Assembly: GCA_902500775.1 (NCBI GenBank)
Contig: CABVRZ010000013.1
Location: 40,589-104,588 of the forward strand
Direction of reading: 5' to 3'
From: an uncultured Nitrospira sp.
Lineage (GTDB): Bacteria > Nitrospirota > Nitrospiria > Nitrospirales > Nitrospiraceae
Length of the DNA: 64,000 nucleotides
In this document: positions 36,776-44,773 of the stretch, piece by piece
Numbering within the stretch: the first letter of the stretch is position 1
Layout of the letters: each line of letters opens with the position of its first letter
Made by a program: the position numbers and the translations under genes
The notes under the pieces: model-generated
Databases searched by the model: none
Seen by the model: only the letters and a program-made list of their open reading frames with translations
Told to the model about the DNA's origin: nothing

Positions 36776-37963
36776 GTGACGTTTCAAGAGCAACAGCGAG
36801 GAACAGCGTCGACATTTTCCAATCACCTCAAAGCATTTCGCACGCAACGAGACCTCTCTCAGGGTGAACTTGCCGTGCGAGCAGGCGTAACCAGGCAAGC
36901 GATCTCAGCCATCGAATCAAATCTGTACTTGCCCGCAATGGCTGTGGCGCTCCGGTTGCTGGCAGTCTTGGATTGCCATGTCGACGATCTGTTCAGCTTT
37001 GCTCCAGCTGAAAACCTTCTTGAAGGCAGCCTAATCGGCGATCTTCTTCAAACTGGGACGAGCACTCACCCGATCCGCGTCAAAGTCGCAACTGTGAGAA
37101 AACGAACGATTGTGCGGTCTGTTGCCGATTTGGAAGAGCATCTGCCGTACACCGTGTCAGCTGACGGCTATGTGAGCGAGACCTGTAATCGGCAATCCGG
37201 TGCCAGGGTTCGCATCAAACTGTCCCGCGACCGTGAGACGATCCAACGGGAGATCTCTGTCGCCGGATGCGATCCTGCCATTTGTTTAGTGGGTGAACAT
37301 CTCCGGCGACACAAAGACCGAACCACCGTCGTCGGCCGGACCATGGGCAGTACGGACGCCCTCCAAGCCCTGAATCATGGCGAAGTCCACATTGTCGGCA
37401 TACACCTCCTTGATCTAACAACCGGCAAATCAAATCTTCCAACACTGAGACGATCATGCAACGGGTTATGCTATGACGTCGTGACCTGCGCGACTTAGAA
37501 GGAAGGATTTATGGTTCGACCGAACAATCCACAATCGATTCGCACCGCGGTCGATCTTGCGGAACCTCTGGTGACGTTGGTCAATCGGGAAGAAGGCTCC
37601 GGAGCAAGGCTGCTCCTTGATCAACGACTGAAAGCCTCCGGGGTTGAGCCGACGCACGTTCAAGGGTACGACCGAATCGTCTCTTCGCACTTCAACGTGG
37701 CAAGGGCCGTTGCGGAGCGCCGGGCAGACGTCGGGGTGGGAATCAGGTCAGCGGCTCAACTGTTCGAACTCGATTTCATCCCGCTCCAAGCAGCACCTAT
37801 GACCTCGTCGTGCCTAAACCCTATCGCGCATCCCATCCGACATTCGACATTGGCTCATCTGTTTGACACGCTCATCAGTCGTCACTTTCGAGACGAAATC
37901 GAAGCCCTCGGAGGATACGACACCAGCGAAACCGGGAAAGTCCACGCACTGCGGGTCTCTTGA
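36776..37963 (+). pseudogene. HTH (XRE) plus periplasmic-binding-like regulator, broken
   Basis: The N-terminal part (to 37498) has an XRE-type HTH (LKAFRTQRDLSQGELAVRAGVTRQAISAIE region, residues about 17-50) and the start of a PBP-like domain (TTVVGRTMGSTDALQALNHGEVHIVGIHLLD). A TAG at 37496 interrupts it; the same frame resumes after it (from 37511) with NREEGSGARLLLDQRLK, ADVGVGIRSAAQLF and RDEIEALGGYD, the rest of that domain. Near the stop, the -1 frame reads LRDLEG, as expected of the family. At 37795-37845 the -1 frame reads YDLVVPKPYRASHPT, again as expected. So two pairs of compensating -1/+1 shifts are present. Intact relatives are single proteins of about 380 residues that sense molybdate or similar ligands. 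Either decayed or mis-assembled. Confidence 0.75.
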
Positions 37964-38033
37964 GTACGTTCTCGCGAAGGCAGAAATCACACGTCCACAA
38001 TAACTGTTGAGATAAGACCTACGAAGGGAATGT

Positions 38034-39578
38034 ATGCCGAAGAAATCATTGTGGTGCAGCTTGCTGAGCATGTCGCTCTTTTGTTCAGGAGCAGACACAC
38101 TCCAGGCCGCCGAGTATGGTGAGTTAGTTCAGAAAGACGGAAAATGGGTGTTTAAGGAAACGGAAGACCCGGTCCTAAAACTCATGCACGACAAGCACTT
38201 GATCACCGACGAAGGCTACTTGAAAGCGACGGATCGCACCGGGAAAAATTGGATCGAACCGGCCGATGCGGTGCTCAATCAGCGGAAAGATATTGATTGG
38301 GTTCATTATGAAAAATCGCTGCTGCGATTACCTGACTGGCTGGATCTTGGATTCGAAAACCGGACTCGTTTCGAGTCATACGATCATCCATGGCGCACAA
38401 GCCAAACCATCGGTGGAGGCCGGACCGACGCGCAAATTGCGTTGCGGTCGCGCGTTCGTATCGGCTTAGGCGGCGACGGCCCGTTGCGACTCTTGTTCGA
38501 GGGGCAAGACTCACGCTCCTTTCTCGATGGAGATCGCGGAGATTTCCGCGATACGACCACCGTCAATCAATTCGATGTCTTGCAGTTACTCGGATCCTTC
38601 ACGGTGAATAACATCTTTGGGACCGGGCTCCGCACCGATATTCACTTCGGCCGCATGACCATGGATTTCGGTCGACGTCGACTGGTGGCACGCAATGACT
38701 TCAGAAACACCACCAACTCGTTCGATGGGTTTCATTGGCAAATCGCGCAAGATAAGACCTGGAGAATCCGGGCATTCGCGGTGCAACCGGTCATACGAGA
38801 TGACGTGAGGCTCGATCAGCAGTATCACAATCTTCTTTTTTGGGGAACCTATCTGGAGAGTAAACATTTCTCTTGGTTCCAAGCCGACGCCTATTATTTT
38901 GCTCTGAACGATCAGCGCGTGCCGAACGGAGCGGCGCACCGTACCTACTCAACTGCCGGAGGCCGCCTGTATAAAGACCCTAGGACAGGGGAGATGGATT
39001 ACGAGATTGAGACCTCCTGGCAAACCGGAACTCGAGGGGTCACTGATCACTTCGCTCACTTTCAACATTTGGATCTCGGGTACACGTTCAACCTGCCCTG
39101 GACGCCCCGACTGGTGTTCCATTACGACTATGCCAGCGGAGATCGCCAACCGGGCGACAGTCAGGATGGAGGATTCGACACGTTGTTCGGCGCTCGTCGG
39201 TTTGAATACGGACCGACCGGCATCTGGGGACCCTTTTCAAGAACGAATCTCAACTCTCCCGGTTGGCGCCTGATCGTCACTCCTACCCCAAACGTAGTTT
39301 TGCAAGTGAAGCACCGTGTTTCGTATCTCGCTCAAAGCAAGGACTTTTTCGGGAACACCGGCTTACGGGACGCCACCGGGAGCGCTGGTACTTCATTGGG
39401 ACATGACGTCGAGCTTCGCGCACAATGGGCCGTGACCTCCAACTTAGATTTTGATGTCGGATACGTCCATTGGTTCAAGGGCTCCTATTTCGACCGGCTC
39501 CCCGCCTCTGCAGGCCTGCCAGCGGGAGGGAACAAGGACAGTGACTATTTCTATGCTGCCGTACGAGTCAGAATCTAG
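38034..39578 (+). CDS. Outer-membrane porin, alginate-export (AlgE-like) family
   Basis: A 514-residue exported protein with a signal peptide (to about LQAAEYG) and GAAGGGA before the ATG. A soluble N-terminal stretch of about 75 residues precedes a barrel with AlgE-like features: DLGFENRTRFESYDHPW, ALRSRVRIGLG, IHFGRMTMDFGRRRLVARNDFRNTTNSFDGF, LVFHYDYASGDRQPGD, and the final strand YFYAAVRVRI. In Nitrospirota such proteins are common outer-membrane channels. It precedes modABC by 12 nt, so it may carry molybdate or another oxyanion across the outer membrane; that is inference from position. Confidence 0.85.
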   Translation: MPKKSLWCSLLSMSLFCSGADTLQAAEYGELVQKDGKWVFKETEDPVLKLMHDKHLITDEGYLKATDRTGKNWIEPADAVLNQRKDIDWVHYEKSLLRLPDWLDLGFENRTRFESYDHPWRTSQTIGGGRTDAQIALRSRVRIGLGGDGPLRLLFEGQDSRSFLDGDRGDFRDTTTVNQFDVLQLLGSFTVNNIFGTGLRTDIHFGRMTMDFGRRRLVARNDFRNTTNSFDGFHWQIAQDKTWRIRAFAVQPVIRDDVRLDQQYHNLLFWGTYLESKHFSWFQADAYYFALNDQRVPNGAAHRTYSTAGGRLYKDPRTGEMDYEIETSWQTGTRGVTDHFAHFQHLDLGYTFNLPWTPRLVFHYDYASGDRQPGDSQDGGFDTLFGARRFEYGPTGIWGPFSRTNLNSPGWRLIVTPTPNVVLQVKHRVSYLAQSKDFFGNTGLRDATGSAGTSLGHDVELRAQWAVTSNLDFDVGYVHWFKGSYFDRLPASAGLPAGGNKDSDYFYAAVRVRI

Positions 39579-39590
39579 AAAGGATTGGTC

Positions 39591-40346
39591 ATGAAACAGA
39601 AATTCTTCGCTTGGTGCCTGTTTATCATAGCCCTAGTGGCGGCCACACCGACATGGGCCGAGCAAGCCTTAGTGGCGGTCGCCGCCAATTTCATTCCGCC
39701 GTTTCGTGAAATCGCCATCGAGTTTGAACACTCGACCGGACATCAACTACAGGTCGCCGGAGGATCTTCGGGAACTTTTTATTCCCAAATCAAGAATGGC
39801 GCGCCATTCGATATCTTCTTTTCTGCCGATGCGGAGCGTCCTCAACTGTTGGAGAATGAGGGACTGGGCGTCAAGGACACTCGCGTCACGTATGCCATTG
39901 GTCGTCTCGTGCTGTGGAGTCCGGATGCAGACTTCATCAAAGGAGAAGAGACGCTACGCGTGAATACGATCAAACGCCTCGCCATCGCGAATCCAAAAAC
40001 TGCGCCCTATGGCCTCGCGGCAACACAAACGCTTCAGAAGCTGGACCTCTGGGAACGCCTACAGCCACACATTGTGATGGGAGAGAATATCGGCCAAACC
40101 ATGGGATTCATCGAGTCCGGCAATGTTCAATTGGGGTTTGTGGCCCTCTCTCAAGTGATGAACACAAAGCTCAAGGGCCAAGGCAGTCGCTGGGACGTTC
40201 CAACCAGTCTGTACGAACCGATCAGACAGGATGTGATTTTGCTGACAAAGGGGAAGGAGAACCATGCGGCAAAAGCCCTCATAGAGTTCATGCGCAGCCC
40301 GCAGACAAAGAAGATCATCGAACGCTATGGCTATGAGTTGAAATAG
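39591..40346 (+). CDS. modA: Molybdate-binding periplasmic protein ModA
   Basis: A 251-residue exported protein; ATG at 39591 with GAAAGGA 6 nt upstream. Signal peptide to about TPTWAE. The ModA pattern is present: VAVAANFIPPFREIAIEFE, GGSSGTFYSQIKNGAPFDIFFSADAERPQLL, RLAIANPKTAPYGLAATQTL, GENIGQTMGFIESGNVQLGFVALSQV. It binds molybdate or tungstate for the ModBC importer encoded next. Confidence 0.93.
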   Translation: MKQKFFAWCLFIIALVAATPTWAEQALVAVAANFIPPFREIAIEFEHSTGHQLQVAGGSSGTFYSQIKNGAPFDIFFSADAERPQLLENEGLGVKDTRVTYAIGRLVLWSPDADFIKGEETLRVNTIKRLAIANPKTAPYGLAATQTLQKLDLWERLQPHIVMGENIGQTMGFIESGNVQLGFVALSQVMNTKLKGQGSRWDVPTSLYEPIRQDVILLTKGKENHAAKALIEFMRSPQTKKIIERYGYELK

Positions 40347-40410
40347 AAAGAATGCGATCGCGCATGAAACCTCATCAACCGACAACGGTAATGCTGTGGC
40401 AGGAACATCT

Positions 40411-41085
40411 ATGGGAGCCTTGACAGATCTCGATCTGAGCGCGCTGTGGGTCAGCATCCGACTAGCCACGATGACCGTCGTGACTCTGCTGATTGTGGGC
40501 ACTCCCCTCGCGTGGTGGTTGGCTCATACCAAATCTCGGTGGAGACCTATTGTGGAAGCCACCGTCGCACTCCCGATTGTGCTTCCTCCCACGGTCCTGG
40601 GATTCTACCTCCTCGTCGCCTTGGGTCCGTACGGACCGTTGGGCCGTCTTGCAGATCTCTCACTGGCCTTCACCTTTACCGGTCTGGTGATCGCCTCGGT
40701 GTTTTATTCGATGCCGTTCGTCATCCAACCGCTGCAAAGCGCGTTTGAAGCGGTCGGCAAGGCTCCACTGGAAGCGGCATGGTCGCTTCGCGCCTCGAAG
40801 ATGGACGCGTTTTTCACCGTGATTTCACCGATCGCGCTGCGCGGCTACATTAGTGCGATTGTGCTTGGGTTCGCGCATACAATGGGTGAGTTCGGCGTGG
40901 TGCTCATGGTCGGTGGATCGATTCCTGGACAGACCCGTGTCCTCTCCACGACGATCTTTGAGCATGTCGAAGTCATGGAATATGCTCAGGCGCATACCGT
41001 CTCTGCCTCCCTGCTGATCTTTTCGTTCCTCGTGCTGCTCGCCGTCTATGTGACAAACCGTCGATTTCCGATACACGTCTCATGA
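40411..41085 (+). CDS. modB: Molybdate ABC transporter permease ModB
   Basis: A 224-residue inner-membrane permease with five or six spans and the family segments PIVLPPTVLGFYLLVALG, FYSMPFVIQPLQSAFEAV and the cytoplasmic loop LGFAHTMGEFGVVLMVGGSIPG. The ATG at 40411 (AGGA 7 nt upstream) is preferred to the GTG at 40396. It overlaps modC by 4 nt. Confidence 0.92.
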   Translation: MGALTDLDLSALWVSIRLATMTVVTLLIVGTPLAWWLAHTKSRWRPIVEATVALPIVLPPTVLGFYLLVALGPYGPLGRLADLSLAFTFTGLVIASVFYSMPFVIQPLQSAFEAVGKAPLEAAWSLRASKMDAFFTVISPIALRGYISAIVLGFAHTMGEFGVVLMVGGSIPGQTRVLSTTIFEHVEVMEYAQAHTVSASLLIFSFLVLLAVYVTNRRFPIHVS

Positions 41086-42173
41086 ATCGCTTACTGGCAC
41101 ACTTCGACCTTCCCTATGCAACCTTTCGACTGACGGTCGATCTGGATGAACCGATGTCAGGCATCACCGCCCTCTTCGGGCCGTCCGGCTCAGGAAAAAC
41201 CACGCTCCTTCGGTGCCTGGCCGGACTCGAACGGGCGCCTAATGGGTTTCTGCAGTTCGGTGACGCGCTGTGGCAGGATGAGACCAAGAATCTGTGCCTC
41301 CCGCTCTATGCACGACCGATCGGGTACGTCTTCCAAGAACCTCGGCTGTTCCCCCACCTCAATGTCCGCTCGAATCTGCTCTACGGATACACCCGCATCC
41401 CTGCGGAAACACGTCGCATCGCCATCGAGCAGGTCGTCGATATTCTCGGCATCGACCGGCTCCTTAATCGCCGTATTCATAAGTTATCCGGCGGCGAACA
41501 ACAGCGTGTCGCCATCGGTCGCGCGCTATTGACCAGCCCCAAGCTGTTGCTGATGGATGAACCCCTCGCGTCGCTCGATATTCAACGAAAGCAGGAACTC
41601 CTCCCGTTTATCCGCCGCTTTCACCGGGAATTGCAGATCCCCGTGATCTACGTCAGTCATGCCATCACCGAAATTTTGCAACTCGCAGACCGCGTCGTGC
41701 TTCTCAAAGACGGGCGCACCGTGGGAGCAGGAGCGGTCAACCAGATGCTGACCTCCCGCCAATTTCGCGGGCAGGCCGGCTCACAGCGAGTCGGTGCCGT
41801 CTTTGATGTTCGCGTAGCCAAGCATGACACGCAGTACGGCCTTACACAGCTGGAGTTCAACGGACACTCGTTATTCGTTCCGATTCAAGCGGTCGCCGTT
41901 GAACAATCGGTCCGCGTCCACATCCTTTCACGCGATGTCAGCATCGTCGTCGGCCGATCCACCGCTCCGACCAGCGTCTTGAACGTGCTTGACGCCACCA
42001 TCGTTGAGATTCGGGAGATCGACCAGTCCTCGGTCGATCTGCTGTTGGATATCGGAGCGCCGCTCGTCGCCAGCATCACGCGAAAATCGCTGGTCACCTT
42101 AGGATTGAAACCAGGGCAACGGGTCTGTGCCCAGATTAAATCCGTCGCACTGAATGAAGAACTCATGGAGTAG
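41082..42173 (+). CDS. modC: Molybdate ABC transporter ATPase ModC
   Basis: A 363-residue ATPase. Walker A GPSGSGKTT near residue 32, signature LSGGEQQRVAIGRAL near 132, Walker B LLLMDEPLASLD near 152, switch His in VIYVSHAITE. A C-terminal Mop/TOBE domain (about 295-360: TSVLNVLDATIVEIREIDQS...LKPGQRVCAQIKSVAL) is the molybdate-binding regulatory part typical of ModC. Its end overlaps the open frame of the next gene. Confidence 0.94.
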   Translation: MNRLLAHFDLPYATFRLTVDLDEPMSGITALFGPSGSGKTTLLRCLAGLERAPNGFLQFGDALWQDETKNLCLPLYARPIGYVFQEPRLFPHLNVRSNLLYGYTRIPAETRRIAIEQVVDILGIDRLLNRRIHKLSGGEQQRVAIGRALLTSPKLLLMDEPLASLDIQRKQELLPFIRRFHRELQIPVIYVSHAITEILQLADRVVLLKDGRTVGAGAVNQMLTSRQFRGQAGSQRVGAVFDVRVAKHDTQYGLTQLEFNGHSLFVPIQAVAVEQSVRVHILSRDVSIVVGRSTAPTSVLNVLDATIVEIREIDQSSVDLLLDIGAPLVASITRKSLVTLGLKPGQRVCAQIKSVALNEELME

Positions 42174-42228
42174 CACCTTGATTCATGACCCACCATCCAC
42201 CGTCACACGGCTTACGAAAGGAGACATC

Positions 42229-42897
42229 CTGCGATCATCGTTTCGAATCATACTCGCGATTCTTGTTGCCCTCCTAGCAGGAACGAGATCTGGCACCTTG
42301 CCTCTCGCATTCGCGCAAGAAACCGATGGGCTGGAGGCAGCCTCCAATAACCAACCGACCCCGACGAATCTCTCCCCCGAAGCAGCCCGCCAGCACTTTC
42401 AGAACTGTCCAGGTGGACCGTCCGCTCAATTTCGCCTGGGGGGAAAGGTCAAAAACCCCAGAACCTTCAATCTCGATACGCTTCGAGGACAACCGACTCA
42501 GACGACCGTCTGGTCTTTTTATCGCTCAGGGTCCAGCCCGACCGGATTCGAGACCGGTCAGTGGACCGGCGTCTTACTCTACGACTTGCTTCAGCAGGCT
42601 CAAATCACGCTGAATGAGGGAGTGCGAAACGATCTGAACCGTAAAGTGATCCTCGTGACCGGCAGCGATTGTTATCAACAAGCGTATGCAATGGGTGAAT
42701 TAGTTCCGGCGATCGGAGGTCATCATCAAGTCATTGTGGCCTATGCAAAGGACGGTGCCTTATTATCATCCGAGGGATTTGCGCGTATCATCAATCCTGG
42801 GGACAAGTCCGGCGCCCGCAACGTCTCAAATATCATTCGCATTCAGATCATCGATCCTCCGTTGCCGAAGCAGTCCTCCAATTCGAATTCCGACTAA
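42229..42897 (+). CDS. Exported sulfite-oxidase-fold (molybdopterin oxidoreductase-like) protein, probable CTG start
   Basis: The protein has a signal peptide (RSSFRIILAILVALLAGT... to LAFAQE) and an Oxidored_molyb-like domain: FRLGGKVKNPRTFNLDTL, TVWSFYRSG..TGFETGQWTGVLLYDLLQQA, ARIINPGDKSGARNVSNIIRIQI. The frame is open to an ATG at 42154 inside modC, but AAAGGAG sits just 5 nt before a CTG at 42229, exactly where a signal peptide should begin. I therefore favour CTG initiation (222 residues). I do not see the conserved catalytic Cys of sulfite oxidase in the usual place, so cofactor binding is uncertain. Likely part of the mod operon. Confidence 0.7.
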   Translation: MRSSFRIILAILVALLAGTRSGTLPLAFAQETDGLEAASNNQPTPTNLSPEAARQHFQNCPGGPSAQFRLGGKVKNPRTFNLDTLRGQPTQTTVWSFYRSGSSPTGFETGQWTGVLLYDLLQQAQITLNEGVRNDLNRKVILVTGSDCYQQAYAMGELVPAIGGHHQVIVAYAKDGALLSSEGFARIINPGDKSGARNVSNIIRIQIIDPPLPKQSSNSNSD

Positions 42898-42905
42898 GCC
42901 GGCAC

Positions 42906-43499
42906 ATGTCACATCGTAACCATTCTCGGCTCATGACACACCACATCGGACGTTGGCTTTTCATTGGCCTCATCGTCCTGTCATCCCTGCCGCCGGGGCC
43001 TCTGGCGCCGGCAAAGGATATGATGCCGAGCGAGCCCCATACAGAAATGGGGCTCGCACCCGGTACACCCTGTCGAGCATCTGACGTCGAAGCCTTCGAT
43101 AATATTCAAATTGAAACCACCGACATTCACCTGTATGAACAATTGTTCGAGTCCGTTCTCCAGGCTCCCCTCGTCCAGCAACTGGACCATCCGCAAACCG
43201 ATCGCATTCGGGCCTATTGTTATCGCCATATACTTGTCGTCATCCGCCAGGATCTCCGCACCCCGCGCCCGACCGGATGGGTGCAGTTGAATTTTGTGGT
43301 GAACGATGTCACGGCGTTGCAACAGGAACTGGAACCAAGGATAGGCACGGCATTCGCGACTCTTGACGCTGCACAACGCGAACGAATCGTTCGGTTTCGA
43401 CTGAAACCGGGCGTCATGCGAAGCCAACGAAAGGTGGATCGTTTGGAAGTCTATGGACCCGAGGGATTCCTGATCGGGTTTGATCAACCACGGCACTAA
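42906..43499 (+). CDS. Exported protein with a VOC/glyoxalase-like fold, unknown role
   Basis: A 197-residue protein with an uncleaved or cleaved N-terminal hydrophobic segment (WLFIGLIVLSSLPPG) and a mature part that resembles the VOC superfamily: FDNIQIETTDIHLYEQLFESVL, GWVQLNFVVNDVTALQQELE, VDRLEVYGPEGFLIGFDQP. The metal ligands of glyoxalases are not obvious. It starts 8 nt after the preceding gene, so it belongs to the mod operon. The family is not firmly recognised. Confidence 0.65.
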   Translation: MSHRNHSRLMTHHIGRWLFIGLIVLSSLPPGPLAPAKDMMPSEPHTEMGLAPGTPCRASDVEAFDNIQIETTDIHLYEQLFESVLQAPLVQQLDHPQTDRIRAYCYRHILVVIRQDLRTPRPTGWVQLNFVVNDVTALQQELEPRIGTAFATLDAAQRERIVRFRLKPGVMRSQRKVDRLEVYGPEGFLIGFDQPRH

Positions 43500-43530
43500 C
43501 CGCTGTTTCCCTTAGCACTTGAATAAGAAG

Positions 43531-43566
43531 GGCCTTGCAATCGGGTACGCCCTCCAGTGCAAGGCC
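43531..43566 (+). terminator. Inverted repeat after the mod operon
   Basis: GGCCTTGCA / TGCAAGGCC, 9-bp perfect arms with an 18-nt loop, between the VOC-like gene and the HTH-Mop gene. It may be a terminator or a regulatory leader hairpin for the next gene; no T-tract. Confidence 0.45.
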
Positions 43567-43627
43567 TGCGCATCCGGAGAACGTGCCATGAGATGCATAC
43601 ACCTTCGGATAGGAGGAGAGAACGCAC

Positions 43628-44053
43628 ATGAAGCCGCATGGAATGGATGGCCGCACCAATGGCAAACAAATGAGTGTAGGCCCTGTCCTCACGGCGAAGG
43701 AAGCCGCACGCTATGTTCGGCTAACCTTGCCGACATTCTACCGATATATTTGGGAAGGGAAAATTGACGCACCGAAAATTGGAGGACGCTATCGCTTCAC
43801 AAAATCGCTGCTTGATCGGTGGCTGGGCACAAAATCATCGGGCCTCGACGATGTGAGCGGGCGAAACAAGCTCGTCGGCCGGGTAACGGCGATCAAGCGA
43901 GACACGATCATGGCGCAGATCGATATCAACATCGGTTCGCATAGGATTACTGCCGTAATCACGCGCGACGCGCTCGACGAACTTGGGCTCCGTATCGGCG
44001 ATACGGCGATGGCTTTGGTCAAAGCAACCGAAGTCATGGTCGTAAAAGAGTAA
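43628..44053 (+). CDS. HTH-Mop fusion: molybdate-responsive regulator
   Basis: A 141-residue protein. Residues about 20-65 form an excisionase/MerR-like HTH (LTAKEAARYVRLTLPTFYRY, then a wing-like GGRYRFTKSLLDRWLG). Residues about 80-140 form one Mop/TOBE domain (LVGRVTAIKRDTIMAQIDINI...LGLRIGDTAMALVKATEVMV), which binds molybdate or tungstate. GGAGGAG precedes the ATG. The domain order matches the ModE principle with a different HTH type, so it may control the adjacent mod genes. It is followed by a free Mop protein. Confidence 0.88.
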   Translation: MKPHGMDGRTNGKQMSVGPVLTAKEAARYVRLTLPTFYRYIWEGKIDAPKIGGRYRFTKSLLDRWLGTKSSGLDDVSGRNKLVGRVTAIKRDTIMAQIDINIGSHRITAVITRDALDELGLRIGDTAMALVKATEVMVVKE

Positions 44054-44175
44054 TCGACCCAAGTTTGGCAACTAGCAGAACATTCTCACCGAACACACAT
44101 CAGTTTCTCATCCGAGGATGTTAGGCTGTCATCAGATTGCAAGAGAACCCATACCAAACATAAGGAGGACGGACA

Positions 44176-44379
44176 ATGAAACTCAGTGCACGTAATCAAT
44201 TTCAAGGGACGGTCACGCGAATCACAGAGGGCCAGGCCATGGCCGAGGTGATCGTGAAGGTCGGCACGCTCGAATTTGTCGCCGCCATCACGGAAGGATC
44301 GGTGAAAAATATGGGCTTGAAAGTCAACGACTCCGTCACGGTCGCCGTCAAGGCCACGGAAGTGATGATCGGAAAATAG
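44176..44379 (+). CDS. mop: Mop (molbindin) single-domain molybdate-binding protein
   Basis: A 67-residue Mop/TOBE domain: MKLSARNQFQGTVTRITEG, AEVIVKVGTLEFVAAITEGSV, LKVNDSVTVAVKATEVMIGK. AAGGAGGA before the ATG. Molbindins form hexamers that store molybdate or tungstate in the cytoplasm. It is probably related to the Mop part of the gene upstream, with the same KATEVM end. Confidence 0.92.
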   Translation: MKLSARNQFQGTVTRITEGQAMAEVIVKVGTLEFVAAITEGSVKNMGLKVNDSVTVAVKATEVMIGK

Positions 44380-44773
44380 AGGTCGGTTTCGAGTTCCAAG
44401 CGCGACAGTCTGGGTCTAAGTGATGTTGATACGATCACAGGGGTAATCCACTGTAATGGGTTCTATCTCTCAGATCATGACGCAGAGTGCATACCGCAGC
44501 ACCAACGCCACGGGCCAAACCCGGATTCAATGTCTTACATACCTCGGCGTTCAGGTGTCGACAGCGTGTCACCGTTATTACAGCACCGTAACCCGTTTGA
44601 GCATACGCTGTTACACCCGGCGTGAGCATTCATGCGCCCAGTTATGTTTAGCGAGGGACACCGCCGGCTGACCAAGCTCAGCCGGCGGTCAGGGTCCAAG
44701 AGGCTCGACCTCGCTCCTCACCCGACACCTGGCAGCGCGCCGTGCGTACAAGGGGAGAGATTCCAAGCCCAAG
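44380..44773. other. Gap after mop, no gene
   Basis: No coding frame supported. It holds a 12-bp-stem hairpin (44660-44689) that serves the mop gene, the converging DUF2490 pseudogene, or both. Confidence 0.5.
44660..44689. terminator. Strong bidirectional hairpin
   Basis: ACCGCCGGCTGA / TCAGCCGGCGGT: a perfect 12-bp stem with a 6-nt loop (CCAAGC), between convergent genes. There is no marked T-tract on either side. Confidence 0.65.
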
